This document shows, one piece after another, positions 7,560 through 15,629 of a DNA stretch of 64,000 bases (the first letter of the stretch is position 1; each line of letters starts with the position of its first letter). The position numbers and the translations under genes are program-made. The notes beneath the pieces are model-generated. The model did no database searches. It was not told the origin of the DNA and saw only the letters and a list, made by a program, of their open reading frames with translations. The stretch comes from PALSA-243 sp963743705 (GTDB lineage: Bacteria > Acidobacteriota > Terriglobia > Bryobacterales > Bryobacteraceae). The stretch spans positions 372,001 through 436,000 of the forward strand of contig CAVUQS010000021.1 in NCBI GenBank assembly GCA_963743705.1, in the 5' to 3' direction.

Positions 7560-7590
7560 GGCAGCCGCCGCCGGCTGTTCCTTTCTCTTT
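7560..7590 (+). terminator. Riboswitch expression-platform terminator hairpin
   Basis: CAGCCG (7562-7567) pairs with CGGCTG (7572-7577) around a CCGC loop, extendable by G-U pairs, and TTCCTTTCTCTTT follows. The pyrimidine/T-rich tail is imperfect, so termination may be weak. Its place 37 nt after the aptamer suggests lysine-dependent attenuation. Confidence 0.55.
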
Positions 7591-7629
7591 CGCCTCCCCC
7601 TTTGTCAGTTGCAGGAAACGCGCCGCACC

Positions 7630-8649
7630 ATGAATGTCTTTGAACTGACACGCGCCCTGATCGAAATCGAATCGATCAGCGATAACGAAGAGCAGGTCGG
7701 CCGCTACCTCTACGCCCATCTTGCGCCGCTCGCCGCGCTCTACGATGGCGCCATCGAGTTGATCGAGGTCGAACCCAACCGGTTCAACGTCTTCGCGCGC
7801 TGGGGTGACCGGCTCGACGTCACGCTTTCCACCCATATGGACACCGTGCCGCCGTTCTTCCCATCGAGCGAGGACGCCGAATTCATCCACGGCCGCGGCG
7901 CCTGCGACACCAAGGGCATCATCGCTTCGATGATCCATGCCACTGAAGCCCTGCTCGAATCCGGTCAGCGCAATTTCGGCTTACTCTTCGTCGTCGGTGA
8001 GGAACGCTCCAGCGCCGGCGCTTATCATGCCGCCAAGCATCCGCGCGGTTCGCGCTACATCATCAATGGCGAGCCCACCGAAAACCACCTCGCGCTCGGC
8101 TCCAAAGGCGCGTTGCGCTATCAACTCAACGCCAGCGGCAAGATGGCCCATTCCGCCTATCCCGAACTGGGTGATTCCGCGATTCACAAACTCATCGACG
8201 CGCTCGCCGCTATCCGCGCCATCGAACTGCCTATCGATCCCATGCTCGGACCCAGCACCCTCAACGTCGGCGTGCTTTCCGGCGGTCGCGCGCCCAACGT
8301 CATTGCCGATGAAGCGCGCGCCGAGCTCATGATCCGCCTCGTCGGCGATTCCGCTTCCACCAAAGCCGCTCTCGAACGCGCCGTCGCCGGTCGCGCGTCG
8401 CTCGATTTCGTCCTCGAAATTCCGGCGCTGCATCTCGGCGCCATCGATGGCATCCCCACCACCGTCGTCGCTTACACCACCGATATCCCGGCTTTCAATG
8501 GCGCCTGGGGCGAGCCGTTTCTCATCGGCCCCGGAACCATTCACGTGGCGCACACGCTCGAAGAGCGCGTGCCCAAGCGTCAGCTCATCGACGCAGTCGC
8601 AATCTATCAACACATGGTCAAGGAATTATGTCAACGCGCATCGAAGTAG
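7630..8649 (+). CDS. M20-family metallopeptidase, probable succinyl-diaminopimelate desuccinylase
   Basis: This is the first gene of the lysine operon, 339 residues from the ATG at 7630 (AGGAAA upstream). The di-zinc M20 pattern is present: STHMDTVPPF (His, Asp), GRGACDTKG (bridging Asp), VGEERSSAG (catalytic and metal Glu pair) and a C-terminal GTIHVAHTLEE (His). A dimerisation domain follows (about residues 165-270, GKMAHSAYPE). Being first among asd, lysC, dapB, dapA and dapD points to DapE, which removes succinate from N-succinyl-LL-diaminopimelate. ArgE- or LysK-type deacylases share the fold, so substrate is inferred from context. Its end overlaps asd by 22 bases. Confidence 0.75.
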   Translation: MNVFELTRALIEIESISDNEEQVGRYLYAHLAPLAALYDGAIELIEVEPNRFNVFARWGDRLDVTLSTHMDTVPPFFPSSEDAEFIHGRGACDTKGIIASMIHATEALLESGQRNFGLLFVVGEERSSAGAYHAAKHPRGSRYIINGEPTENHLALGSKGALRYQLNASGKMAHSAYPELGDSAIHKLIDALAAIRAIELPIDPMLGPSTLNVGVLSGGRAPNVIADEARAELMIRLVGDSASTKAALERAVAGRASLDFVLEIPALHLGAIDGIPTTVVAYTTDIPAFNGAWGEPFLIGPGTIHVAHTLEERVPKRQLIDAVAIYQHMVKELCQRASK

Positions 8650-9674
8650 GAATTCTCGGCGCCACCGGCATGGTGGGCCAGCACTTTATCAAGTTTCTGC
8701 AGGGCCATCCGTGGTTCGACCTCAAGTGGCTCGGCGCGAGCGATCGCTCCGCCGGAAAGAAGTACCGCGACGCCATGACATGGCATCTCGGCGTCGTCCC
8801 TGAGACAGTCGCCGATATCACCGTGGACGAGTGCAAGCCTGGCAACGCCCCTCGCCTGCTCTTTTCCGCCATGGATGCGTCGGTCGCCACCGATATCGAG
8901 CGCGCCTTCGCCCAGGCCGGGCACGTCGTCGTCTCCAACTCGCGCAATCACCGCATGGAGCTCGACGTTCCGCTGCTCGTTCCCGAGATCAACGCCGATC
9001 ACCTCCGCATTGTCCCCATCCAGCAGCGTGCGCGCGGATGGAAAGGTCAGATCGTCACCAATCCCAATTGCTCCACCATTGCGCTCACTATGAGCCTCGC
9101 GCCGTTGAAGCAGTTCGGCATCTCGAAAATCATCGCCACCACGTTGCAAGCCGTCTCCGGCGCCGGATATCCGGGCGTCGCGTCTATGGATATCCTCGGC
9201 AATGTCGTCCCCTTCATCGGCATGGAAGAGGAAAAGATGGAGCAGGAAACCCAGAAGATCCTCGGCGATTTTCGCGGCGATCGCATCGTGTCGCTGCCCG
9301 CCAAGATGAGCGCGCACTGCAACCGCGTGGCTGTGGTCGATGGACACACCGTCACTGTCTCCGTCGAACTCACCGCCAAGCCCGCCGAAGCCGATCTGCG
9401 CCACGCCATCGATTCGTTCACTGCGCTTCCGCAGCAGCGCGATCTGCCCAGTGCGCCCAAGAAGCCGGTGATCTACATGACCGAGCCCAACCGTCCGCAG
9501 CCGCGCAAAGATGCCGAACGCGAACGCGGCATGGCGGCCTTCGTGGGACGTCTGCGCCCCTGCCCGGTGCTCGATTACAAATTCGTCGCACTCGCCCACA
9601 ACACCATTCGCGGCGCCGCCGGCGCCGCCGTGCTCAACGCCGAGCTGATGCACTCCGAAGGGATGCTCGACTGA
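8628..9674 (+). CDS. asd: Aspartate-semialdehyde dehydrogenase (archaeal/fungal-type)
   Basis: The enzyme makes L-aspartate semialdehyde from aspartyl phosphate with NADPH, second step of the lysine/threonine/methionine route. The 348-residue protein has the nucleotide motif GATGMVGQHF at residues 10-19, the catalytic Cys in VTNPNCSTIALTMS (about residue 148) and the acid/His region SAHCNRVAVVDGHT. The length, the WLGASDRSAGKKY stretch and the NPNCSTI active site are those of the archaeal/fungal-type enzyme, not the E. coli or Gram-positive type. It overlaps the M20 gene upstream, and its TGA shares one base with the lysC ATG, so translation is probably coupled. Confidence 0.92.
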   Translation: MSTRIEVGILGATGMVGQHFIKFLQGHPWFDLKWLGASDRSAGKKYRDAMTWHLGVVPETVADITVDECKPGNAPRLLFSAMDASVATDIERAFAQAGHVVVSNSRNHRMELDVPLLVPEINADHLRIVPIQQRARGWKGQIVTNPNCSTIALTMSLAPLKQFGISKIIATTLQAVSGAGYPGVASMDILGNVVPFIGMEEEKMEQETQKILGDFRGDRIVSLPAKMSAHCNRVAVVDGHTVTVSVELTAKPAEADLRHAIDSFTALPQQRDLPSAPKKPVIYMTEPNRPQPRKDAERERGMAAFVGRLRPCPVLDYKFVALAHNTIRGAAGAAVLNAELMHSEGMLD

Positions 9675-11056
9675 TGATCGTCATGAAGTTCGGCGGTACC
9701 TCGGTTGAGTCTGCCGCCGCCATCGAACGCGTCGCAGGCATCGTGAAAGCGCGCGAAGAGCGCAGTCCTGTCGTGGTGGTCTCCGCCATGGGCAAGACCA
9801 CCAACAAACTGCTCGCCATCGCCAACGCGGCTATCGAAGGCACGCGCGCCGAATATATCCGCCAGCTTCATGACCTGCGCGATATGCACTCCCGCGAAGC
9901 GCGCCAGGTGGCGCCGCTCGCCGAGCGCGCCTCGCTCGATCGCTTCCTCGACGAGCATTTCCAGGAACTCACCGAACTCGTGAAAGGCCTGGCTGTGCTC
10001 GGTGAACTCACGCCGCGCTCCATCGACGCCATCTCGAGCTACGGAGAGCGTCTATCTAGCTTCATCGTGGCTCTTGCGTTCCGCCACTTCGGCATGAAGA
10101 CCGCGCACGTCGATGCGCGCGATTTCATCGTCACCGACCGCCGCCATACCCACGCCGCGCCGCTGTTTCCGCAAACCTACGCGCGCCTCTCCGCAACTAT
10201 TCCGGCGCTCGCCGCCAACGCGGTGGTCGTGATGGGCGGTTTCATTGGCGCAACGGAGGACGGAGTAACCAGCACGCTAGGCCGCGGCGGCTCCGATTTC
10301 ACCGCGTCGATTGTGGGCGCGGGCATCGGCGCCGAAGAGATCCAGATCTGGACCGACGTCGATGGCATGCTCACTGCCGACCCCACCATTCTCCCCGGCG
10401 GCCATCGCGTCAAGACCATTTCGTTCGCCGAAGCCGCCGAGCTTGCCTACTTCGGCGCCAAGGTCTTGCACCCTGCCACGGTGGTTCCGGCCGTCGAAAA
10501 GAACATTCCCGTACTGATTCTCAATTCGCGCCGCCCCGAAGTTCCCGGCACGCGCATTGTCTCCGAAGCCGTGCATTGTGACAATGTAGTGAAGTCCATC
10601 GCCTGCAAACGTAGGATTGCGCTCGTCAACATACACTCCACGCGCATGTTTATGGCGCACGGCTTCCTGCGCCGCATCTTTGAAGTGTTCGACCGCTTCG
10701 AAACGTCGGTGGATATGGTGGCCACTTCTGAGGTCAGCGTCTCGCTCACGGTGGATTCCGTCGAGCGCCTCGATCAAGTTGAGTCCGAATTACGTCAGTT
10801 TGCGGACGTAGAGATCGAAAAGAATCAGTCGATCGTATGCCTGGTCGGCGATAATATCCGTTACACGCCGGGCGTGGCGCGGCGGGTTTTCAACGCGCTC
10901 GACGGCATTAATATTCGTATGATTTCGCAAGGCGCATCGCTGTTGAATATCAGCTTTGTCATCGCCGAAGACGACCTTCGCCGTACCGTCGCCGCTCTGC
11001 ATGATGAGTTCTTCAATCAGCTCGATGGCTCCGTATTCGAGGCCGCCCATGCCTGA
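9674..11056 (+). CDS. lysC: Aspartate kinase
   Basis: This is the first committed enzyme of the aspartate family, phosphorylating L-aspartate. The 460-residue protein starts MIVMKFGGTSVESAAA, the classic KFGGTSV nucleotide motif. It contains GGFIGATEDGVTSTLGRGGS and WTDVDGMLTADP of the kinase domain, and two C-terminal ACT domains (about residues 315-455, with FMAHGFLRRIFEVFDRF and NIRMISQGASLLNISFVI) that normally bind lysine for feedback inhibition. The frame is open far upstream, but the real start is the ATG overlapping the asd stop. There is no homoserine dehydrogenase fusion. Confidence 0.95.
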   Translation: MIVMKFGGTSVESAAAIERVAGIVKAREERSPVVVVSAMGKTTNKLLAIANAAIEGTRAEYIRQLHDLRDMHSREARQVAPLAERASLDRFLDEHFQELTELVKGLAVLGELTPRSIDAISSYGERLSSFIVALAFRHFGMKTAHVDARDFIVTDRRHTHAAPLFPQTYARLSATIPALAANAVVVMGGFIGATEDGVTSTLGRGGSDFTASIVGAGIGAEEIQIWTDVDGMLTADPTILPGGHRVKTISFAEAAELAYFGAKVLHPATVVPAVEKNIPVLILNSRRPEVPGTRIVSEAVHCDNVVKSIACKRRIALVNIHSTRMFMAHGFLRRIFEVFDRFETSVDMVATSEVSVSLTVDSVERLDQVESELRQFADVEIEKNQSIVCLVGDNIRYTPGVARRVFNALDGINIRMISQGASLLNISFVIAEDDLRRTVAALHDEFFNQLDGSVFEAAHA

Positions 11057-11723
11057 CTATCGCCTCGCCATCTCCGGCTACGGCAAGATGGGCAAGCTCA
11101 TCGAGAAGCTGGCGCCGGAATATGGATTTCAAGTAGCCTACACCGTTGACGAGAACGAAACCACTGGCAATTTCGATAACCTCGACGTGGCCATCGATTT
11201 CTCCGTTCCCGGCGCTGTCATCGGCAACGTGGAGAAGTTCGCCGCGATGGGCGTGAACATGGTCATCGGCACCACCGGATGGCACGAACAACTCCATGAA
11301 GTGAAGTCGATCGTCGACAAACACAACATCGGTTTGGTCTGGAGCCCGAATTTCTCCATCGGGGTCAACGTCTTCTTTCACCTCGTCAGCGAAGCCGCAA
11401 AAGCGTTTGCGTCGCAGCCCGAATACGGCGCCTGGGCTTGGGAGATTCATCATTCCACCAAGAAAGACTCCCCATCCGGCACGCTGCTGAAACTCGTGCA
11501 CCACATGCGAGCCGCTGGCTACGAGCGTAGCATCGATGCCACCGCCAGCCGCGCCGGGTCGCACCCCGGCACCCACGAAATCGGTTTCGACTCCGCCGGC
11601 GACACCATCACCCTACGGCACACCGCCCGCAACCGGGAAGGCTTCGCCCGCGGCGCCCTCTCCGCCGCAAAATGGATCATCGGCAAAAAAGGAACCCACG
11701 AATTTTCCGAGGCCTTGAAATGA
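11049..11723 (+). CDS. dapB: 4-hydroxy-tetrahydrodipicolinate reductase (compact form)
   Basis: The start ATG at 11049 overlaps the end of lysC by 8 bases and gives MPDYRLAISGYGKMGKLIEK, with the GxGxMG NAD(P)H motif. Other family signatures are FSVPGAVIGNVEK, GTTGWHE, SPNFSIGVNVFF, and the catalytic/substrate stretch EIHHSTKKDSPSGTLLKL (His pair, Lys and the Asp-Ser-Pro-Ser-Gly-Thr loop). At 224 residues it is shorter than E. coli DapB (about 273), lacking part of the N-terminal domain, as in other compact DapB enzymes. It reduces the DapA product in the lysine pathway. A frame extension to 10956 is not used. Confidence 0.92.
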   Translation: MPDYRLAISGYGKMGKLIEKLAPEYGFQVAYTVDENETTGNFDNLDVAIDFSVPGAVIGNVEKFAAMGVNMVIGTTGWHEQLHEVKSIVDKHNIGLVWSPNFSIGVNVFFHLVSEAAKAFASQPEYGAWAWEIHHSTKKDSPSGTLLKLVHHMRAAGYERSIDATASRAGSHPGTHEIGFDSAGDTITLRHTARNREGFARGALSAAKWIIGKKGTHEFSEALK

Positions 11724-11731
11724 GATTTTTT

Positions 11732-11762
11732 ATCTCCGCGACTCAGCGCCTCTGCGTCGAAT
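11732..11762 (+). repeat. Dispersed intergenic repeat, copy 3
   Basis: TCTCCGCGACTCAGCGCCTC then TGCGTCGAATC lies in the only sizeable gap inside the operon, between dapB and dapA. It nearly matches the copy at 14358-14387. Confidence 0.7.
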
Positions 11763-11799
11763 CAACCCCCCAAACTTTACGTAAATCAGGAGGCGGTAC

Positions 11800-12696
11800 A
11801 TGTTTACAGGATGCGGCACAGCTCTAGTCACTCCATTCCGTCACGATGGCTCTCTCGATGAGCCCACCCTTCGTGACCTGATCCGCCGTCAGATCGATGC
11901 CGGCATCAACTTCCTCGTGCCCTGCGGCACCACTGGCGAAAGCCCCACGCTCACGCGCGAAGAGCACCTGCGCGTGGTGCAGGTCGCTGTAGAAGAAGCT
12001 GCCGGAAAGACTCCCGTGCTCGGCGGCGCCGGCGGCTACAACACCCACGAAGTCATCGAACTCGCGCGCGAAATCGAAAAGCTCGGCGCCGATGGCATCC
12101 TCTCCGTCACGCCCTACTACAACAAGCCCACCCAGGAAGGCCTCTACCAGCACTACAAAGCCATCGCCAATGCCGTGCCGCTGCCCATCGTCGTCTACAG
12201 CGTGCAAGGTCGCACCGGCTGCAACGTCGAGCCTGGCACTTTGGCTCGCCTCGCCGAAATCGATAACATCGTCGGCGTCAAGGAAGCCTCCGGCAACATC
12301 TCGCAGATGGCCAACGTCATTCAGGAAACGCCCGACGATTTCATCGTCCTCTCCGGCGACGACGCCATCACCATTCCGCTCATCGCCCTCGGCGGCCGTG
12401 GCATCGTCTCTGTTGCCTCGAACGAAATCCCCTCCGAGATGACGCAGATCGCGCAAGCCGCCCTGCGTAACGATTTCGAAACCGCCCGCAACCTGCAGCG
12501 CCGCTATCTGCCGCTGATGAACGTAAACTTCGTCGAGTCGAATCCCATGCCGGTGAAAGCCGCCATGGCGCTGATGGGCCTGCTGGAGCCGGTCTTCCGC
12601 CTGCCGATGGTGCCTCCCACGCCCGCCAGCATGGCGAAGATTGCGAAGGTGCTCGAATCGTTGGGCATGCTCAAGGGGCATCCTCTTGCAGCTTGA
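11800..12696 (+). CDS. dapA: 4-hydroxy-tetrahydrodipicolinate synthase
   Basis: It condenses pyruvate with aspartate semialdehyde. The 298-residue TIM barrel shows GTTGESPTL (Thr pair of the proton relay), VYSVQGRTG (Tyr and the substrate Arg) and GVKEASGNI (Schiff-base Lys, about residue 166). It begins after the strongest ribosome binding site in the operon (AGGAGGCGG, seven bases before the ATG), which may reset translation after the 76-base gap carrying a dispersed repeat. The length matches the family. Confidence 0.95.
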   Translation: MFTGCGTALVTPFRHDGSLDEPTLRDLIRRQIDAGINFLVPCGTTGESPTLTREEHLRVVQVAVEEAAGKTPVLGGAGGYNTHEVIELAREIEKLGADGILSVTPYYNKPTQEGLYQHYKAIANAVPLPIVVYSVQGRTGCNVEPGTLARLAEIDNIVGVKEASGNISQMANVIQETPDDFIVLSGDDAITIPLIALGGRGIVSVASNEIPSEMTQIAQAALRNDFETARNLQRRYLPLMNVNFVESNPMPVKAAMALMGLLEPVFRLPMVPPTPASMAKIAKVLESLGMLKGHPLAA

Positions 12697-13513
12697 GATC
12701 GAAGCTCTCTACAACTCCAAACCGGAAAGCTACACTGACGCCGATCGAGCCCTGTTCGCCGATTTCAAAACCGCGCTGAATCATGGCGAGATCCGCGCCG
12801 CGGAACCCGATACATCCGCGCCCACAGGCTGGCGCGTCAACGCCTGGGTCAAGCAAGGCATCCTGCTCGGGTTTCGCATGGGCGGCATCGTGGATATGAC
12901 CGCGGGTCTTCCGTTCTACGACAAGTCGACTTACCCCGTGCGCAGCTTTACCCCCGCCGACGCCGTTCGCATCGTCCCCGGCGGATCGAGCGTCCGCGAC
13001 GGCGTCTATCTCGGCAAAGGCGTCACCTGCATGCCGCCCATGTTCATCAATGTCGGAGCGCACGTAGGCGACGGCACGATGGTCGATTCGCACGCCTTGG
13101 TTGGAAGCTGCGCCCAAATCGGCCAGCGCTGCCACATCTCCGCCGCCAGCCAGATCGGCGGCGTGCTGGAACCCGTCGGCGCCATGCCGGTGATCGTCGA
13201 AGACGATGTGCTCATCGGTGGCAATTGCGGCGTTTATGAAGGGTCCATCGTGAAGCGCGGCGCAGTGCTCGGAACCGGCACGATTCTCAACCGCTCCACG
13301 CCAGTCTACGATCTGGTGCGCGCCGCCATCCACCGCGCTACGGACGAGACGCCCCTCGTCATTCCAGAGAACGCCGTGGTCGTCGCCGGATCGCGCGCCG
13401 TCGCGTACGGTCCCGGCAAAGATTGGGGCATCTCGATTTACACCCCCGTAATTGTGAAATATCGCGACTCGCGTACCGATTCCCGCATTCAGCTCGAAGA
13501 CCTCTTGCGCTGA
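12686..13513 (+). CDS. dapD: 2,3,4,5-tetrahydropyridine-2,6-dicarboxylate N-succinyltransferase
   Basis: The enzyme commits the pathway to the succinylase branch. The 275-residue product from a TTG at 12686 reads MQLEIEALYNSKPESY, close to the length of E. coli DapD (274). AAGGGG lies eight bases upstream, and the TTG overlaps the dapA stop by 11 bases. The left-handed beta-helix of hexapeptide repeats is evident from about residue 95 to 215 (VYLGKGVTCMPPMFINVGAH, GSCAQIGQRCHISAASQIGG, VLIGGNCGVYEGS). Its presence next to an M20 deacylase supports a succinylated intermediate. DapC and DapF are not in the window. Confidence 0.93.
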   Translation: MQLEIEALYNSKPESYTDADRALFADFKTALNHGEIRAAEPDTSAPTGWRVNAWVKQGILLGFRMGGIVDMTAGLPFYDKSTYPVRSFTPADAVRIVPGGSSVRDGVYLGKGVTCMPPMFINVGAHVGDGTMVDSHALVGSCAQIGQRCHISAASQIGGVLEPVGAMPVIVEDDVLIGGNCGVYEGSIVKRGAVLGTGTILNRSTPVYDLVRAAIHRATDETPLVIPENAVVVAGSRAVAYGPGKDWGISIYTPVIVKYRDSRTDSRIQLEDLLR

Positions 13514-13532
13514 GCCGTTAAACTGGTTTTTC

Positions 13533-14354
13533 ATGCCCTTTACTCTGGAGAACAAAACCGCGCTGGTCACCGGCGCAGGCCGCGGCATCGGACGCGCCAT
13601 CGCGCAAAAGCTCGCCGAATACGGCGCTTCGGTGATGGTGAACGATCTCGACGCCGAGCCCGCCGCCGAAACCGCATCCATGCTGCCCGACGCCGCATCG
13701 CATGCCGGCGACGTCACCGATCCGGCGTTCCCACAGGCTCTCGTCAACGCAACCATCGAGCGCTTCGGTTCGCTCGATATCATCGTCAACAACGCTGGCT
13801 ACACCTGGGACAACGTCATTCAGAAGACCACCGATGAGCAATACCAGGCGATGCTCAACATCCACCTGATGGCGCCATTCCGCATTCTGCGCGCCGCCTC
13901 CGAATGGCTCCGCGAAACCGCCAAGCGCGAATCGGCCGAAGGCAAGCGCGTGATGCGCAAAGTCGTGAACATCACTTCGATCGCCGGCACCGATGGCGGC
14001 GCGGGCCAGGCCGGCTATTCGTCCGGCAAAGCCGGCGTCATCGGCCTCACCAAAACGCTCTCCAAGGAATGGGGACGCTACAACGTCAACGTGAACGCCG
14101 TCGGCTTCGGCCTCATCGAAACTCGCCTCATCCAGCCGATGACGCCCGATCAGGATTCTTCCATCGACATGCAAGGCCGCAAGATCAAGATCGGCGTGCA
14201 ACCCAAGATGCTCGAATGGGCCAAAACCGCCTGCCCGCTGGGCCGCACCGGCACCCCCGAGGAAGCCGCCAGCGCCGTCCTCTTCTTCGCCTCGCCGCTC
14301 TCCGACTACGTCACCGGCGAAGTCCTAATCTGCGGAGGAGGCCTGCATTTTTAG
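13533..14354 (+). CDS. FabG-like short-chain dehydrogenase/reductase
   Basis: The 273-residue SDR has TGAGRGIGRAIA (NADP(H) motif, residues 14-25), NNAG, and the catalytic Ser in VVNITSIAGTDG with YSSGK as the Tyr-x3-Lys motif. The C-terminal GEVLICGGGLHF is as in 3-oxoacyl-ACP reductases. An insertion (residues about 205-235, SSIDMQGRKIKIGVQPKMLE) is longer than in FabG itself. It closes the lysine operon 19 bases after dapD. A role in lysine synthesis is not known for this family; it may simply share the transcript. Confidence 0.85.
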   Translation: MPFTLENKTALVTGAGRGIGRAIAQKLAEYGASVMVNDLDAEPAAETASMLPDAASHAGDVTDPAFPQALVNATIERFGSLDIIVNNAGYTWDNVIQKTTDEQYQAMLNIHLMAPFRILRAASEWLRETAKRESAEGKRVMRKVVNITSIAGTDGGAGQAGYSSGKAGVIGLTKTLSKEWGRYNVNVNAVGFGLIETRLIQPMTPDQDSSIDMQGRKIKIGVQPKMLEWAKTACPLGRTGTPEEAASAVLFFASPLSDYVTGEVLICGGGLHF

Positions 14355-14357
14355 CTT

Positions 14358-14387
14358 ATCTCTGCGTCTCAGCGCCTCTGCGTCGAA
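14358..14387 (+). repeat. Dispersed intergenic repeat, copy 4
   Basis: ATCTCTGCGTCTCAGCGCCT then CTGCGTCGAA lies between the convergent ends of the SDR gene and the next minus-strand gene. Confidence 0.7.
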
Positions 14388-14396
14388 TAACAAGCC

Positions 14397-14957
14397 TCAC
14401 TTCAACTTCCGTGCCCGGTCGAAGTCGTCTTTCAGTTTCGCGGCGATCTTGTCGGCCACATCGGCGCTGGCGCCGTGATACTTCGCGCCGATGCTCTCCT
14501 GCGTGGTCGACCAGATCACGTCGCCGTCTTTGTTGATCAGCCGGACCGAGGCGATCGCCTCATGCCGCCGCTCGCTGGAATGCTCCGACTCGTTCTCTCC
14601 GAAGCCGACGCCGGCCGATCCCGAGCGCGAGTTGTACGAGCCGCTGCGCGGCGTCCCGACACTCAAGTGGGTGTTCACGCCGTCCGAGGAGGAATGCTGC
14701 TCGGTATAGACCAGGTCCTCCGCGGCGCCGCGCATGATGCCGTCCGAACGTTCCTGATTCTCGGTCAGCACGAACAGCTTCGTGCTCTCCAGGCTGGCGA
14801 TGATGATGTCGCGCATTTGGGCGGCGGTTTCGCCGCCGGTCAAGTGGTCCACGTAAACGCGCTTGAGCGAAAGCAATTGCCGGAGGCCGTTCTCTTCGAT
14901 GCCTTGGCCGCGCACGCTCGCAGCAATGAATAGAATCAGTAGCCGTCGTTTCATCAT
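14397..14957 (-). CDS. Secreted protein of unknown function (CsgG-like flavour)
   Basis: The 186-residue product has a short signal peptide (MKRRLLILFIAASVRGQ after M2). The N-terminal region (KRVYVDHLTGGETAAQMRDI and SLESTKLFVLTENQERSDGI) and the C-terminal half (EAIASVRLINKDGDVIWSTT) resemble periplasmic proteins that sense or bind at the outer membrane, such as CsgG/FlgT-type folds. A Ser/Gly-rich linker (residues about 95-128) separates the two halves. The resemblance is by pattern only. Its stop-start overlap (ATGA) with the gene at 14954-15400 makes a two-gene operon. Confidence 0.6.
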   Translation of the reverse strand: MMKRRLLILFIAASVRGQGIEENGLRQLLSLKRVYVDHLTGGETAAQMRDIIIASLESTKLFVLTENQERSDGIMRGAAEDLVYTEQHSSSDGVNTHLSVGTPRSGSYNSRSGSAGVGFGENESEHSSERRHEAIASVRLINKDGDVIWSTTQESIGAKYHGASADVADKIAAKLKDDFDRARKLK

Positions 14958-15400
14958 TTGCCCGTTTTTCTGGCCTCGTCGTCCTGAAATTCGACGCGGC
15001 GTCCGCTGCGCGCTTCGAGCGTGGTCAGCACCGCGCGGATATCGCGCTTATCCACGCGGAAGAGTAGCGCCTGCTGTTTGCCGTCCGGGTCGGCATAGCC
15101 GATGGTGACGAAGTGCTGGCGCGTTTTCGTAAAGAGAAAGATAGGCGAAACCAGCACCGCGGCGGCGTAGCGCCGGCTCACATTCTGGCCGTACTCCAGG
15201 CCGTTGATCCTCGAGTAATCGATGTGAAGCGTCTGGCCGTGACAGGCGAAGACCAGCATGTCGGGATCGCTTAATTGCAGGCGGGCGCTTGTTTTGGGCG
15301 GTACGTCGGCGAGCGTTCCACCCACGAATTGCGCATGATATCCAGGTTCGCCCGCCGCGGCGGCGAGCGCGAAACAGGCAAGCACGAGAATCGGCTTCAT
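14954..15400 (-). CDS. Secreted hypothetical protein
   Basis: The 148-residue product has a signal peptide (MKPILVLACFALAAAAG). The mature part is beta-rich: LADVPPKTSARLQLSDPDML, FACHGQTLHIDYSRINGLEY, HFVTIGYADPDGKQQALLF and a C-terminal helix that includes RDIRAVLTTLEARSGRRVEF. The pattern of a conserved Ile-Asp-Tyr-x-x-Ile region followed by a PH-like beta set is seen in acidobacterial secreted proteins of unknown role. It is the first gene of a pair with 14397-14957, four bases overlapping. Confidence 0.6.
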   Translation of the reverse strand: MKPILVLACFALAAAAGEPGYHAQFVGGTLADVPPKTSARLQLSDPDMLVFACHGQTLHIDYSRINGLEYGQNVSRRYAAAVLVSPIFLFTKTRQHFVTIGYADPDGKQQALLFRVDKRDIRAVLTTLEARSGRRVEFQDDEARKTGK

Positions 15401-15452
15401 AGCAGTGGCGTCTAGTTAGTGCGCCGCCGCCGGAATAATTCTCAAAAATATT

Positions 15453-15629
15453 TCAACAGCATTTCGCGCGCGCGTATTTGGCGCGCAGACGTTCTTCGGA
15501 AAAGCGCCGCCATTCTGCGCCGGAATGCTCGCGTCCGTGCGCCAAAAGATGCCGTTGGTAGGCGTTTTCGTCGCCGATTTCCCTCAATAGGTCGATGATG
15601 AACGCCGCCAGCCGCCGCAAATGGCTCAT
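15453..15629 (-). CDS. YbdD/YjiX (DUF466) family small protein
   Basis: The 58-residue protein MSHLRRLAAFIIDLLREIGD...ends RLRAKYARAKCC. A Cys-Cys end after a basic helix, an EFxxER-like stretch (WRRFSEERL) and overlap with the end of cstA are the hallmarks of the YbdD/YjiX family, which always accompanies CstA-type pyruvate/peptide transporters. The ATG at 15627-15629 overlaps the cstA stop. It is probably needed for transporter function. Confidence 0.85.
   Translation of the reverse strand: MSHLRRLAAFIIDLLREIGDENAYQRHLLAHGREHSGAEWRRFSEERLRAKYARAKCC

Noticed and set aside
8631..9653. Minus-strand frame of 340 codons
   Set aside because: It is an Asp/Gly/Val-rich shadow of asd.
8831..9673. 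Upstream extension of lysC giving 741 codons
   Set aside because: The added part is an Arg-rich out-of-frame reading of asd. The KFGGTSV start follows the ATG at 9674.
12671..13792. Minus-strand frame of 373 codons
   Set aside because: It is a shadow of dapD and the SDR gene; composition is typical of antisense frames in GC-rich DNA.
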